From assembly GCA_013215655.1 (NCBI GenBank), contig JABSOX010000048.1:1-44115 (forward strand): DNA of 44,115 nucleotides, in the 5' to 3' direction. The stretch is from Colwellia sp. GTDB lineage: Bacteria; Pseudomonadota; Gammaproteobacteria; Enterobacterales; Alteromonadaceae. Shown here one piece after another: positions 1 through 9,060 of this stretch; the stretch's first letter is position 1, and each line of letters starts with the position of its first letter. The translations under genes and the position numbers were made by a program. The notes below the pieces were generated by a model. It saw only the letters and a program-made list of their open reading frames with translations. It ran no database searches and had not been told where the DNA came from.

Positions 1-24
1 TTAGTTCCAGACAAAAGTTAAGTA

Positions 25-109
25 CCTGCGTCCATGCAGGCAATGTCAAAATTGCAGGAGCATAATTTTGTGTATGTTCATGGATGAAATGTAGGTAGAG
101 GTTTACCTC
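25..109 (+). repeat. Intergenic GGA-hairpin repeat, copy 1
   Basis: A mosaic of short inverted repeats lies before the first gene. CCTGC/GCAGG (25-29/36-40) comes first. Next is an 8-bp stem at 47-54/63-70 enclosing the loop CAGGAGCA. Then TTCATGGATGAA (77-88) and GAGGT/ACCTC (98-102/105-109). The 47-70 hairpin recurs at 6747-6770 with an identical loop and a compensatory stem change, so this is a dispersed structured repeat and not chance. The GGA triplets lie on the plus strand. The gene upstream is outside the window. Function unknown. Confidence 0.7.
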
Positions 110-132
110 GACAATAAATTAAGTTGGAATAC

Positions 133-558
133 ATGGTCGAACAACAATTAAAAAAATTATTTGAAGGTTATATACTTGCTTTTAAACACTATGATTTAAA
201 AGCAGTACAAGCTTGTTACCACTTACCTTGTACACTACATACGCCAGATAAAATCGCTTATTTAGATAATAACGAAAGCTTTGCCCAAGAATTTAAAGAT
301 ATTTTCACTGTATTACAGCATGCTAATACCAAGAGAATTATCGTTACAAAAGCAAGTTATAGTCTTTCGATAAATTCATCGTTAGATGTTTGCATTGATT
401 GGGCATTTATTGATAATAAAAAGGAAGTGTTTGCTGATTTTACTGCTTTTTATTATGTAGTAGAAATAGAACAACAACTTAAAATAATAAATGTTGTTTC
501 ACATGACTTGTCCAACAGTGTTGAATTGTCATTAAGTTTAGAACTAAAAAATCATTAA
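133..558 (+). CDS. Small NTF2/SnoaL-like protein of unknown function
   Basis: A protein of about 142 residues with no signal peptide or membrane segment. The opening helix (LKKLFEGYILAFKHYDLKAV) is followed by a run of predicted beta-strands ending in FADFTAFYYVVEIEQQLKI. This looks like the cone-shaped NTF2/SnoaL fold used by many small enzymes and binding proteins; the fold call is by eye. An in-frame TTG lies nine bases upstream (124), but the ATG is preferred because neither has a strong ribosome binding site. It sits 20 bp before dapB on the same strand and may be cotranscribed with it. Nothing indicates a substrate. Confidence 0.7.
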   Translation: MVEQQLKKLFEGYILAFKHYDLKAVQACYHLPCTLHTPDKIAYLDNNESFAQEFKDIFTVLQHANTKRIIVTKASYSLSINSSLDVCIDWAFIDNKKEVFADFTAFYYVVEIEQQLKIINVVSHDLSNSVELSLSLELKNH

Positions 559-578
559 AGAACTAATAGAGAATTAAT

Positions 579-1382
579 ATGAAAGTAAAAGTAGCTATTT
601 TAGGATGTAGCGGCCGTATGGGGCGCAATTTAATTCAAGCGGCAGTTGAACATCAATCTATTAAATTGGTTGGCGGTAGTGTGCGTGAATCATCATCTTT
701 TGTTAACTTTGATTTAGGTGAACTTGCGGGTATTGGCGCTATCGGTCAAAAAACGTCAACCCAACTAAATGATTTACTTGATGCTGATGTTTTTATCGAC
801 TTCACCTCTATTGAAACAACGCTTGAAAATATAAATTGGTGTCAGCAACATAATAAAGCATTGGTTATTGGTACTACAGGCTTTAGTGCTGAACAAGTAA
901 AGGTTATTGAACAAGCAAGTAATAATATGCCGGTAATTTTAGCGCCTAATACCAGCGTTGGTGTTAACTTGATGTTTAAATTATTGGAAATTACCGCTAA
1001 AGCAATTGGCGACTATACTGATATAGAAATATTTGAAGCACATCATCGATTTAAAAAAGATGCACCTTCAGGTACCGCTGTAAAAATGGGGCAAGTGATC
1101 GCTGATACCTTAGGTCGAGATTTAAATAAAGTCGCTGTTTATGGTCGAGAAGGTATCACTGGCGAGCGGAAAAAAGAAACCATAGGGTTTGCTACGGTTC
1201 GTGCTGGGGATATTGTTGGTGAACATACGGCATTTTTTGCTGACATTGGTGAAAGGTTAGAAATTACCCATCGAGCCAGCTCAAGAATGACTTTTGCACT
1301 GGGGGCGATGAGAGCCGCATTTTGGTTGAGTGAAGCTGATAATGGCTATTATGATATGCAAGATGTTTTAGGGTTAAAATAG
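579..1382 (+). CDS. dapB: 4-hydroxy-tetrahydrodipicolinate reductase
   Basis: DapB reduces hydroxytetrahydrodipicolinate with NAD(P)H in the cytoplasm, the second committed step of diaminopimelate and lysine synthesis. The N-terminal nucleotide-binding loop GCSGRMGR is at residues 9-16. The family catalytic and substrate-binding segment [15 protein letters not shown] is at about 153-167, with the paired histidines and the lysine in place. At 267 residues it is of normal length. It is followed by 284 bp without a gene before carA, the order dapB-carA-carB seen in many gammaproteobacteria. dapD, another gene of the pathway, lies at 24.8 kb on the other strand. Confidence 0.97.
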   Translation: MKVKVAILGCSGRMGRNLIQAAVEHQSIKLVGGSVRESSSFVNFDLGELAGIGAIGQKTSTQLNDLLDADVFIDFTSIETTLENINWCQQHNKALVIGTTGFSAEQVKVIEQASNNMPVILAPNTSVGVNLMFKLLEITAKAIGDYTDIEIFEAHHRFKKDAPSGTAVKMGQVIADTLGRDLNKVAVYGREGITGERKKETIGFATVRAGDIVGEHTAFFADIGERLEITHRASSRMTFALGAMRAAFWLSEADNGYYDMQDVLGLK

Positions 1383-1501
1383 ACTGCGTATCATAGGAAA
1401 TAGCTACTTTTAGCTGTTTTAGATAAATATTGAATTGAACGCTTGTTTTTTACAGTTATCACTAGACGAAAAGGTGATACAAGCGTAAAATAAGTGGATT
1501 T

Positions 1502-1547
1502 TGTCAAAAATTTAGTAATTCAGTTAGCAATAACGAAATTTTTGACA
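1502..1547. promoter_or_regulatory. 12-bp perfect inverted repeat in the dapB-carA gap
   Basis: TGTCAAAAATTT (1502-1513) is exactly mirrored by AAATTTTTGACA (1536-1547) across 22 bases, followed by a T-rich stretch. As RNA it would be a weak, AT-rich dapB terminator or a carAB leader structure. As DNA it could be an operator. It does not match the arginine-repressor box pattern. A possible -10 for carA, TATACT (1603-1608), lies downstream without a convincing -35. Confidence 0.5.
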
Positions 1548-1666
1548 TTTTTTGTGGGTGTTTCTCTAGCAAATAAATTAAGAGAACAAGCCGCGTGTAA
1601 TTTATACTTAATGATGTTTTTTTAGTTGTACATCGTTAAGCTTCTTTCTTCTTTACGGAGGTTAAA

Positions 1667-2818
1667 TTGACTAAATCTGCCATTTTAGTGCTTGAAGACG
1701 GCACTGTATTTAAAGGCACCGCTATCGGTGCAGACGGAGCGGCTGTTGGTGAAGTAGTATTTAATACTTCAATGACTGGTTACCAAGAAATTCTTACCGA
1801 CCCATCTTATGCAGAGCAAATTATTACGCTAACGTATCCTCATATTGGTAACACAGGTACCAATAGCGAAGATGAAGAATCTAATACTATTTGGGCAAAA
1901 GGTTTAGTTATTCGCGACTTACCGCTATTAGCGAGTAATTTTCGTAATGAACAGAGTTTAAGCGACTACTTAAAAGCGAATAATATTCTAGGTATTGCTG
2001 ATATAGACACCCGTAAGCTGACGCGTATTTTACGTGAGAAAGGTGCGCAAAACGGATGTATCATGACGGTTGATACCATTGACGAAAACGTAGAAACAAA
2101 CGCTTTAGCGCAAGCAAAAGCATTTCCGGGTCTTAAGGGTATGGATCTAGCAAAAGTTGTTTCAACCAAAGAACAATACCAGTGGACAGAAGGAAGTTGG
2201 GAACTAGGTAAAGGGCACGTCACTCCTACAAACAGTCAGTTTCACGTAGTTGCTTACGATTTTGGTGCGAAACGCAATATTCTACGTATGTTAGTAGACC
2301 GAGGTTGTAAAGTAACAGTAGTGCCAGCGCAAACTTCTGCTGCTGATGCATTAGCAATGAACCCTGATGGTATTTTCTTATCAAATGGACCGGGCGACCC
2401 AGAGCCATGTGATTACGCCATTTCTGCTATTCAATCGTTTTTAGAAACAGATATTCCAGTATTTGGCATTTGTTTAGGGCATCAATTACTTGGTTTAGCC
2501 AGTGGCGCAGGTACCATAAAAATGAAGTTTGGTCATCACGGTGGCAATCATCCAGTAAAAGATTTTGAACGTAATGTGGTAATGATCACCGCGCAAAATC
2601 ATGGTTTTGCTATTGATGAAAATAACATGCCTGACAATTTAAAAATAACACATGTATCGTTATTTGATAATTCAATTCAAGGTGTTCATCGTACTGATAA
2701 ACCTGCATTTAGTTTCCAAGGTCATCCAGAAGCAAGCCCTGGACCTGCCGATGCAGCACCATTATTTGATCATTTCATTGATTTGATGAACGCATCACCT
2801 TTAAATAAACAAGCTTAG
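1667..2818 (+). CDS. carA: Carbamoyl-phosphate synthase small (glutaminase) subunit
   Basis: CarA hydrolyses glutamine and passes ammonia to CarB for carbamoyl phosphate, the precursor of pyrimidines and arginine. The 383-residue protein has the CarA-specific N-terminal domain and a C-terminal class I amidotransferase domain. The nucleophile is Cys269 in GICLGHQ, and His353 and Glu355 lie in [11 protein letters not shown], the same numbering as in E. coli. The start is TTG, chosen because ACGGAGG (1655-1661) sits five bases before it and no in-frame ATG fits. carB follows after 30 bp, so the two subunits form an operon. Confidence 0.97.
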   Translation: MTKSAILVLEDGTVFKGTAIGADGAAVGEVVFNTSMTGYQEILTDPSYAEQIITLTYPHIGNTGTNSEDEESNTIWAKGLVIRDLPLLASNFRNEQSLSDYLKANNILGIADIDTRKLTRILREKGAQNGCIMTVDTIDENVETNALAQAKAFPGLKGMDLAKVVSTKEQYQWTEGSWELGKGHVTPTNSQFHVVAYDFGAKRNILRMLVDRGCKVTVVPAQTSAADALAMNPDGIFLSNGPGDPEPCDYAISAIQSFLETDIPVFGICLGHQLLGLASGAGTIKMKFGHHGGNHPVKDFERNVVMITAQNHGFAIDENNMPDNLKITHVSLFDNSIQGVHRTDKPAFSFQGHPEASPGPADAAPLFDHFIDLMNASPLNKQA

Positions 2819-2848
2819 CCTTTAACAAGATATAAGAGAGATTTGAAA

Positions 2849-5800
2849 ATGGGAAAACGTACTGATTTAAAAAGTATCTTGATTTTAGGTGCGGGTCCAA
2901 TTGTTATTGGTCAAGCCTGTGAATTTGATTATTCTGGCGCACAAGCATGTAAAGCACTTCGTGAAGAAGGCTACCGAGTTATTTTAGTTAACTCAAATCC
3001 TGCAACAATTATGACTGACCCTGAAATGGCTGATGCGACTTACATCGAGCCTATTCATTGGGAAGTAGTTCGTAAAATTATAGAAAAAGAACGTCCATGT
3101 GCAGTATTACCCACTATGGGTGGTCAAACCGCATTGAACTGTGCTTTAGAGCTTGAAGCCAAAGGCGTATTAAAAGAATTTAATGTTGAAATGATCGGCG
3201 CAACCGCTGATGCCATTGATAAAGCAGAAAACAGAAGCCGTTTTGATAAAGCGATGAAAGCGATTGGTTTAGATACCCCGCGTGCTGAAATTGTCCATAC
3301 CATTGCTGAGGCACATGAAGCCGTTAAACATTTAGGCTTTCCATGTATTATTCGCCCATCATTTACCATGGGTGGCACGGGTGGTGGTATTGCTTATAAC
3401 ACCGAAGAATTTGATGAAATTTGTACCCGTGGATTAGATCTTTCTCCAACCACTGAATTATTAATTGATGAATCTTTAATTGGTTGGAAAGAGTATGAAA
3501 TGGAAGTGGTGCGCGACAAAAATGATAACTGTATCATTATTTGTTCGATTGAAAACTTCGACCCTATGGGTATTCATACCGGAGATTCAATCACTGTTGC
3601 TCCGGCGCAAACGCTAACCGATAAAGAATACCAAATCATGCGTAATGCATCGATTGCGGTATTACGTGAAATTGGCGTTGAAACCGGTGGTTCAAACGTA
3701 CAGTTTGGTATTTGTCCAGATACCGGTCGTATGGTGATTATAGAGATGAACCCACGTGTTTCTCGTTCATCAGCACTAGCGTCAAAAGCGACGGGTTTCC
3801 CTATAGCTAAAATTGCTGCGAAATTAGCGGTAGGTTATACCCTTGACGAATTAACTAATGATATTACGGGTGGTAAAACACCCGCATCATTTGAACCGAC
3901 AATCGATTATGTGGTAACTAAAATTCCACGTTTTAACTTTGAAAAATTTGCTGGCTGTGAAGACCGTTTAACCACGCAAATGAAATCAGTTGGCGAAGTG
4001 ATGTCAATTGGTCGTAACCAGCAAGAGTCACTGCAAAAAGCATTACGTGGCTTGGAAGTGGGTGTGAATGGTTTTGACCCCATGGTTGATGTAACACAAC
4101 CTGGCGCAAAAACTAAAATTATGCATGAACTGCAAGAAGCAGGTTCAGACCGTATTTGGTATATTGCTGATGCCTTCCGTTTAGGTTTATCTGTTGATGA
4201 TGTGTATCGTTTAACTAAAGTTGACCGTTGGTTCCTCATTCAGATTGAAGATATTGTTTTAGAAGAGAAAAAAGTAAGTACAGGTGGTATGGCGAGTTTA
4301 ACGCCAGAGTACTTACGCAAATTAAAACGCAAAGGTTTTGCTGATGCTCGTTTAGCTGATGTTATTGGTGTTAACGAGTCTGAAATTCGCAAGAAACGTC
4401 ATAACGCTAACATTTTCCCGGTATACAAACGTGTTGATACTTGTGCTGCTGAATTTAGTTCAGACACCGCGTACATGTATTCAACCTATGATGAAGAATG
4501 TGAAGCTAACCCTACGACAAAAGATTCAATTATGATCTTAGGTGGCGGCCCAAACCGTATCGGTCAAGGTATTGAATTTGATTATTGTTGTGTGCACGCG
4601 GCAATAGCCCTGCGTGAAGACGGTTATGAAACAATAATGGTGAACTGTAACCCTGAAACGGTTTCAACGGATTACGATACTTCTGATAGATTATATTTTG
4701 AATCAATTACTTTTGAAGATGTATTAGAAATTGTGCGCATTGAAAAACCTAAAGGCGTAATCGTGCAATATGGTGGTCAAACACCACTTAAATTAGCGCG
4801 TGCTTTGGAAGCTGCTGGTGTACCTATTATTGGTACTTCGCCAGATGCGATTGACCGCGCAGAAGACAGAGAACGTTTCCAACAAGCGGTTGACCGTTTA
4901 GGTTTATTACAACCTGAAAATGCGACAGTAACCTCTTTAGAAGAAGCGATGGCAAAAGCTGAAGGTATTGGCTTTCCATTAGTTGTTCGTCCGTCTTATG
5001 TATTAGGTGGTCGTGCCATGGAAATTGTTTATGACCTAGATGATTTACGTCGTTACATGACGGAAGCGGTAAGTGTTTCCAATGATTCACCAGTATTACT
5101 AGACCGTTTTCTTGATGATGCCATTGAAGTTGATATTGACCTTATTTGTGACGGTACTGATGTGGTTATTGGCGGTATTATGCAACATATTGAGCAGGCT
5201 GGTGTTCATTCTGGTGATTCTGCCTGTTCATTGCCAGCGTACAGTTTAAGTCAAGAAATACAAGATGTGATGCGCAAACAAGTAACCGCTTTAGCTTTTG
5301 AACTCGGCGTTATTGGTTTAATGAATACACAAATGGCGGTTAAAGATGGCGAAGTTTACTTAATCGAAGTTAACCCTCGCGCTGCTCGTACTGTACCGTT
5401 TGTTTCAAAAGCTACCGCAGTACCGATAGCTAAAATTGGTGCTCGGGTAATGGCGGGTAAGTCATTGAAAGAGCAAGGAGTCACTAAAGAAGTTATTCCA
5501 CCATATTTTTCTGTTAAAGAAGTGGTTATACCTTTTGACAAGTTCCATGGTAGTGATCCGCTAGTTGGCCCAGAAATGCGTTCAACGGGTGAAGTCATGG
5601 GGGTAGGTAAAACCTTTGAAGAGGCTTATGCTAAAGCTAACCTAGGAGCCGGTGTTTCTGTGCCTAAATCAGGTCGAGCGTTAATCTCTGTACGTAATAG
5701 TGATAAAGAGCGTGTCGTTGATTTAGCGAGAAAAATGGTTGAGTTAGGTTATGAACTGGATGCAACCCATGGTACGGCGGTTGTTTTAGGTGAAGCCAAT

Positions 5801-6067
5801 GTTCCTGTACGTTTAGTTAATAAAGTGCATGAAGGTCGTCCACATATTCTCGATAGAATTAAAAACAGTGAATATAGCTATATTATTAATACCACGGAAG
5901 GTCGTAAAGCGATTGAAGATTCTAAAGTATTGCGTGGCGGCGCATTGCGTTATAAAGTAGCTTATACAACAACACTTAATGCTGCATTTGCTGTATGTCA
6001 ATCGCATGCTGCTGATGATAGAAATACGGTAACGTCTATACAAGAATTACATAAACAGTGTAGTTAA
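2849..6067 (+). CDS. carB: Carbamoyl-phosphate synthase large subunit
   Basis: CarB makes carbamoyl phosphate from ammonia (delivered by CarA), bicarbonate and two ATP. The 1072-residue protein has the duplicated architecture of the family. The first ATP-grasp half opens with [14 protein letters not shown] near residue 12 and the second with [14 protein letters not shown] near 560. The C-terminal MGS-like allosteric domain includes [16 protein letters not shown]. Sequence agreement with E. coli CarB is very high throughout. The ATG was chosen over an in-frame TTG six bases upstream because it aligns with the E. coli start and has AGAGAG eight bases before it. Confidence 0.98.
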   Translation: MGKRTDLKSILILGAGPIVIGQACEFDYSGAQACKALREEGYRVILVNSNPATIMTDPEMADATYIEPIHWEVVRKIIEKERPCAVLPTMGGQTALNCALELEAKGVLKEFNVEMIGATADAIDKAENRSRFDKAMKAIGLDTPRAEIVHTIAEAHEAVKHLGFPCIIRPSFTMGGTGGGIAYNTEEFDEICTRGLDLSPTTELLIDESLIGWKEYEMEVVRDKNDNCIIICSIENFDPMGIHTGDSITVAPAQTLTDKEYQIMRNASIAVLREIGVETGGSNVQFGICPDTGRMVIIEMNPRVSRSSALASKATGFPIAKIAAKLAVGYTLDELTNDITGGKTPASFEPTIDYVVTKIPRFNFEKFAGCEDRLTTQMKSVGEVMSIGRNQQESLQKALRGLEVGVNGFDPMVDVTQPGAKTKIMHELQEAGSDRIWYIADAFRLGLSVDDVYRLTKVDRWFLIQIEDIVLEEKKVSTGGMASLTPEYLRKLKRKGFADARLADVIGVNESEIRKKRHNANIFPVYKRVDTCAAEFSSDTAYMYSTYDEECEANPTTKDSIMILGGGPNRIGQGIEFDYCCVHAAIALREDGYETIMVNCNPETVSTDYDTSDRLYFESITFEDVLEIVRIEKPKGVIVQYGGQTPLKLARALEAAGVPIIGTSPDAIDRAEDRERFQQAVDRLGLLQPENATVTSLEEAMAKAEGIGFPLVVRPSYVLGGRAMEIVYDLDDLRRYMTEAVSVSNDSPVLLDRFLDDAIEVDIDLICDGTDVVIGGIMQHIEQAGVHSGDSACSLPAYSLSQEIQDVMRKQVTALAFELGVIGLMNTQMAVKDGEVYLIEVNPRAARTVPFVSKATAVPIAKIGARVMAGKSLKEQGVTKEVIPPYFSVKEVVIPFDKFHGSDPLVGPEMRSTGEVMGVGKTFEEAYAKANLGAGVSVPKSGRALISVRNSDKERVVDLARKMVELGYELDATHGTAVVLGEANVPVRLVNKVHEGRPHILDRIKNSEYSYIINTTEGRKAIEDSKVLRGGALRYKVAYTTTLNAAFAVCQSHAADDRNTVTSIQELHKQCS

Positions 6068-6079
6068 TATTGGTTGGCG

Positions 6080-6113
6080 TAAGCTATTTATTTATGATTA
6101 AGTAAATAGCTTA
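6080..6113 (+). terminator. 11-bp hairpin after carB
   Basis: TAAGCTATTTA (6080-6090) pairs perfectly with TAAATAGCTTA (6103-6113) around a 12-base loop, 13 bp past the carB stop codon. There is no clean T-run behind it, so it may stabilise the 3' end or terminate weakly. Confidence 0.45.
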
Positions 6114-6131
6114 TTAAAAATTATTTTATAG

Positions 6132-6165
6132 AGGTGGTTATACTTTTTAAGTAAACCACCTTTAT
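6132..6165 (+). terminator. Second hairpin, terminator or greA leader structure
   Basis: AGGTGGTT (6132-6139) pairs with AACCACCT (6154-6161), followed by TTTAT. It lies 25 bp before the greA start. It could end carAB transcription, or sit in the greA leader. E. coli greA is known to have a leader that is terminated early to give the small RNA GraL; similarity here is positional only. Confidence 0.5.
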
Positions 6166-6186
6166 CATTAGAAAAAGAAGAGAATA

Positions 6187-6663
6187 ATGACAAAATATCC
6201 AATGACACTTCTAGGTGCTGAACAACTAAGAGAAGAGCTTAGAATTTTAAAACAAGAAAAACGCCCACGCATTGTTAAAGATATTGCCACTGCTCGTGAA
6301 CATGGCGACTTAAAAGAGAATGCTGAATACCATGCAGCCAAAGAGGAACAAGGCTTTTGTGAAGGTCGTATACAAGATATTGAAGGTCGACTTTGTAATG
6401 CGCAAGTTATTGATATTACTTCAATACCAAATCGCGGCAAAGTAATTTTTGGCGTCACAGTTAAGCTGTTTAATATTGAAACTGAAGCCGAAGTGACTTA
6501 TAAAATTGTTGGTGATGATGAAGCTGATTTTAAAAATGGCTGTATCTCTCTTAATTCTCCGATTGCCCGTGGCTTAATCGGCAAAGAGGTTGATTCTGAA
6601 GTGGAAATTAAAACTCCAGGTGGTGTTGTTGAATATGAAATCATTACGGTAGAACATATTTAG
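6187..6663 (+). CDS. greA: Transcription elongation factor GreA
   Basis: GreA enters the secondary channel of RNA polymerase and stimulates cleavage of backtracked RNA. The 158-residue protein has the N-terminal coiled-coil (residues 1-75) with the conserved tip [13 protein letters not shown]. Its acidic Asp41 and Glu44 are the catalytic residues in the family. A C-terminal FKBP-like globular domain (80-158) follows. Length and sequence are typical. It lies downstream of carB, a common arrangement in gammaproteobacteria, and ends in a clear terminator at 6689. Confidence 0.97.
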   Translation: MTKYPMTLLGAEQLREELRILKQEKRPRIVKDIATAREHGDLKENAEYHAAKEEQGFCEGRIQDIEGRLCNAQVIDITSIPNRGKVIFGVTVKLFNIETEAEVTYKIVGDDEADFKNGCISLNSPIARGLIGKEVDSEVEIKTPGGVVEYEIITVEHI

Positions 6664-6688
6664 ATTCATTGCTTTTCGGTTAGATACT

Positions 6689-6715
6689 AAAAAAGGTGCT
6701 TAAGGCACCTTTTTT
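6689..6715 (+). terminator. greA intrinsic terminator
   Basis: GGTGC (6695-6699) and GCACC (6705-6709) form a stem extended by flanking A and T runs, closed by TTAAG and followed by six T residues. It lies 26 bp past the greA stop codon. Confidence 0.85.
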
Positions 6716-6718
6716 ATG

Positions 6719-6820
6719 TACAGGATGTACAGGATGTACGGTATGTCGAAATTGCAGGAGCACAATTTCGTGTATATACAGGATGTACGGTATGTCGCGC
6801 TCACATGGATGTGAACGAGT
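6719..6820 (+). repeat. Intergenic GGA-hairpin repeat, copy 2
   Basis: Directly after the greA terminator are three copies of TACAGGATGTA (6719-6729, 6728-6738, 6777-6787). A perfect 8-bp hairpin with loop CAGGAGCA follows at 6747-6770, and CACATGGATGTG at 6802-6813. The hairpin matches 47-70. The TACAGGATGTA...CACATGGATGTG part matches, inverted, the 51-bp tandem repeat at 10753-10872. Every small palindrome has GGA near its tip on the plus strand. A 68-codon reading frame through the repeat is not a believable gene. Confidence 0.75.
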
Positions 6821-6953
6821 GTTTTTTTTAATAAAATGTTACGAACTAATGTGCAAACCGTTTATTTATTACACCTTAATCAATCCTAGAGAAATCAATT
6901 AGGTCATAATCCACTTTGCGCTATATCCTTAACTATAAAAGTTAAATTACCGT

Positions 6954-7232
6954 TTATTCTGCTACTAAGCTTGATTTGCTGATAGTCATTTCTTTACCAT
7001 TCATACGCTTTGCATTTTGAGCAATTAATAATATTTCAGCTGATGCTTCAACGTTAATTGCAGTAATTTGCATTGATTTTACCGATTGAGCTAAATCAAG
7101 TTGTAAAAGGTTAGAAAACTCTACTTTGTTTACTGGTTCAACTTTAACAAGTTCTACGGCTTGCACGGAAGCTGTAATGGTAAAGAGAGCAGCGGTTAGT
7201 ACTTTGGTTAATATTGTATTTGCTAATTTCAT
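6954..7232 (-). CDS. Small secreted protein of unknown function
   Basis: A 92-residue protein with a Sec signal peptide: a basic start (MKLANTILTK), a hydrophobic core (VLTAALFTITASV) and a likely cleavage after VQA near residue 25. The mature part is about 67 residues, without cysteines, and mixes hydrophobic and charged segments (LLQLDLAQSVKSMQITAINV). I recognise no family. It is transcribed away from gcvA from its own promoter region and has the GGA repeat copy 2 beyond its 3' end. The signal peptide makes a real gene likely. Confidence 0.65.
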   Translation of the reverse strand: MKLANTILTKVLTAALFTITASVQAVELVKVEPVNKVEFSNLLQLDLAQSVKSMQITAINVEASAEILLIAQNAKRMNGKEMTISKSSLVAE

Positions 7233-7528
7233 AATGGTACCTTAATAAAAATATTTATATCCTTATAGAATTTTTAGGACCTTTTTTCTCATTAATGAAT
7301 ATGGGTTGGGAGTCACATTCTATTTCTTACCCATCAAATTATGGGGCTGAGATGAAGTCCTTCATCTACGGCGCAAATAATACGATAAATATAAAAATAG
7401 TAACACTGACTATTTTTAATGTTATTCATTAGAAAAACTAATGCTTAAGTGGTATGCTGCATGCAATAAGTTTATTTCATAAAAACAATATAAAAATTGT
7501 TTTTTAATGCTTAGTAAGGAATTATTTA
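7233..7528. promoter_or_regulatory. Divergent promoter region, gcvA and small secreted protein
   Basis: 296 bp between divergent genes, strongly AT-rich, so it should hold both promoters. A small palindrome, GATGAA-GTCC-TTCATC, lies around 7351-7366. The divergent small RNA GcvB, which adjoins gcvA in enterobacteria, is not visible here. Confidence 0.4.
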
Positions 7529-8422
7529 ATGGCAGGTAGGCTCCCACCTTTAAACGCTTTGCGAGCTTTTGAAGCCTCTGCAAGACAACTGAGTTTCACT
7601 AAAGCCGCAGAAGAGCTTTTTGTAACGCAAGCCGCTATTAGTCATCAAATAAAGTCTCTCGAAGAGTTTCTTGGGATTAAGTTATTTATGCGAAAAAACC
7701 GTTCTTTATTATTATCTGAAGAAGGTCAGTCATATTACTTAGATATAAAAGATGTTTTTAATTTATTACATGATGCAACTGAAAAACTGCTCGCAAGAGG
7801 AGCAAAAGGGGCTATTACCGTAAGTTTGCAGCCGAGTTTTGCTATTCAATGGTTAGTGCCACGATTAAATGCGTTTAATTTACTACACCCTGATATTGAT
7901 GTTCGTATTAAAGCGGTAGATCAACCTGATAACTCGTTGACTGAGGATGTCGATGTTGCCATTTATTATGGCCGTGGTCGTTGGCCAAACCTACAGGCTG
8001 ATAGATTGCAACAAGGATATTTGGTGCCAGTATGTTCACCACTGCTTTTAGCCGGAAATAAAAAACTGGAGAAGTTAAGTGATCTAACTAATCACACTTT
8101 ACTTCATGATACTTCACGCCGTGATTGGAAGCGCTGGTTTAAAGAAATTGGTGTAAAAGGTACCAATGTAAACCATGGTCCTATCTTTAGTCATTCTTCT
8201 ATGGTGGTACAAGCTGCTGTTCATGGGCAAGGTATTGCTTTAGCACATAATGTATTGGCTAAACCTGATATTGATAGCGGACGATTGATAAAACCCTTTG
8301 AAGAAGTCTTAAGAAGTAAGAACTCTTATTATGTTGTCTGTCGTGAACATCAAGCTGATATTGGTAAAATATCAGCTTTTCGTGATTGGGTACTTGATAC
8401 CGTTGCTGATGAAGAAGAATAG
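7529..8422 (+). CDS. gcvA: LysR-type regulator GcvA
   Basis: A 297-residue LysR-type regulator. In enterobacteria GcvA controls the glycine cleavage operon in response to glycine and purines. The winged helix-turn-helix is at residues 7-66, starting RLPPLNALRAFEASARQLSF, with ELFVTQAAISHQIKSLE as the recognition region. The effector domain retains GcvA-like stretches such as HTLLHDTSRRDW and GPIFSHSSMV. The name rests on the close match to E. coli GcvA and on the shared neighbours ygdD and rlmM. AAGGA precedes the ATG. No gcv genes are in the window. Confidence 0.9.
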   Translation: MAGRLPPLNALRAFEASARQLSFTKAAEELFVTQAAISHQIKSLEEFLGIKLFMRKNRSLLLSEEGQSYYLDIKDVFNLLHDATEKLLARGAKGAITVSLQPSFAIQWLVPRLNAFNLLHPDIDVRIKAVDQPDNSLTEDVDVAIYYGRGRWPNLQADRLQQGYLVPVCSPLLLAGNKKLEKLSDLTNHTLLHDTSRRDWKRWFKEIGVKGTNVNHGPIFSHSSMVVQAAVHGQGIALAHNVLAKPDIDSGRLIKPFEEVLRSKNSYYVVCREHQADIGKISAFRDWVLDTVADEEE

Positions 8423-8433
8423 GAAGGCTACTA

Positions 8434-9060
8434 ATGATAAGTCAGTTAAAATGTTATGTTGAATCACCAAAGGCTTTGCTCATATTTGCTCATGGTGCGG
8501 GAGCAAATATGCACCACCCCTTTTTAGAAAAGATTACTCATTTATTAAATGAACAGAATATCAATGTATTGCGTTTCAATTTTCCATATATGGATAAAAG
8601 AGAATTAGATGGAAAAAAGTATCCACCTAATAGAATGCCTATTTTACTTGAATGTTATCAAGAGGTGCTTGTTGCTACTGATAATGTCTTACCTGTATTT
8701 ATTGGAGGTAAATCTATGGGTGGAAGGGTCGCTGCGACATTAGCCAAAAGCGAAAAAACAGAGGTGAAAGGTGTGATTTGTTTAGGTTACCCTTTTCATC
8801 CGGCAAAAAAACCTGAAAAATTACGTTTAGAGCCCTTACAGGATACTAAAAAATCAATCCTCATTTTACAAGGCGACCGTGATCTTCTTGGTTGTAAGGG
8901 TGAAATTGAAAACTATGAAATATCTAACCTTTGTCAGTTACAATATTTTGAAGATGGTGACCATGATTTGAAACCTAGAGTTAAGTCTGGCTTCACCCAT
9001 CAGCAACATATTGAGCAAGCTGTACATGCCATTGTGAGGTTTATAGATGAAAAGTGTTAA
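8434..9060 (+). CDS. Alpha/beta hydrolase, KANL3/Tex30-like
   Basis: A 208-residue cytoplasmic serine hydrolase of the compact dienelactone-hydrolase type. The oxyanion region is LLIFAHGAGANMHHP (residues 15-29). The nucleophile is Ser94 in GGKSMGG, the acid is Asp148 or Asp150 in QGDRDLLG, and the base is His177 in DGDHDLKP. All triad residues are present, so it should be active; the substrate is unknown. It is 11 bp after gcvA and overlaps the next gene by 14 bp, so it lies inside a gcvA-ygdD-rlmM run where E. coli, as I remember it, has no such gene. Confidence 0.85.
   Translation: MISQLKCYVESPKALLIFAHGAGANMHHPFLEKITHLLNEQNINVLRFNFPYMDKRELDGKKYPPNRMPILLECYQEVLVATDNVLPVFIGGKSMGGRVAATLAKSEKTEVKGVICLGYPFHPAKKPEKLRLEPLQDTKKSILILQGDRDLLGCKGEIENYEISNLCQLQYFEDGDHDLKPRVKSGFTHQQHIEQAVHAIVRFIDEKC

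Noticed and set aside
1590-1620. Arginine-repressor box before carA
   Set aside because: The AT-rich stretch does not fit the paired 18-bp ARG box pattern at any position I could find.
1966-2408. Minus-strand frames inside carA (and similar ones inside carB, cdsA/dxr, lpxD and glnD)
   Set aside because: They lie antisense within strongly conserved genes and carry no recognisable features.
6696-6902. 68-codon frame rich in Cys and Tyr
   Set aside because: It is produced by the terminator and the TACAGGATGTA repeats and not by a conserved protein.
7233-7528. Possible GcvB small RNA divergent from gcvA
   Set aside because: The GcvB hallmark GT-rich R1 region and its terminators are not seen on either strand.
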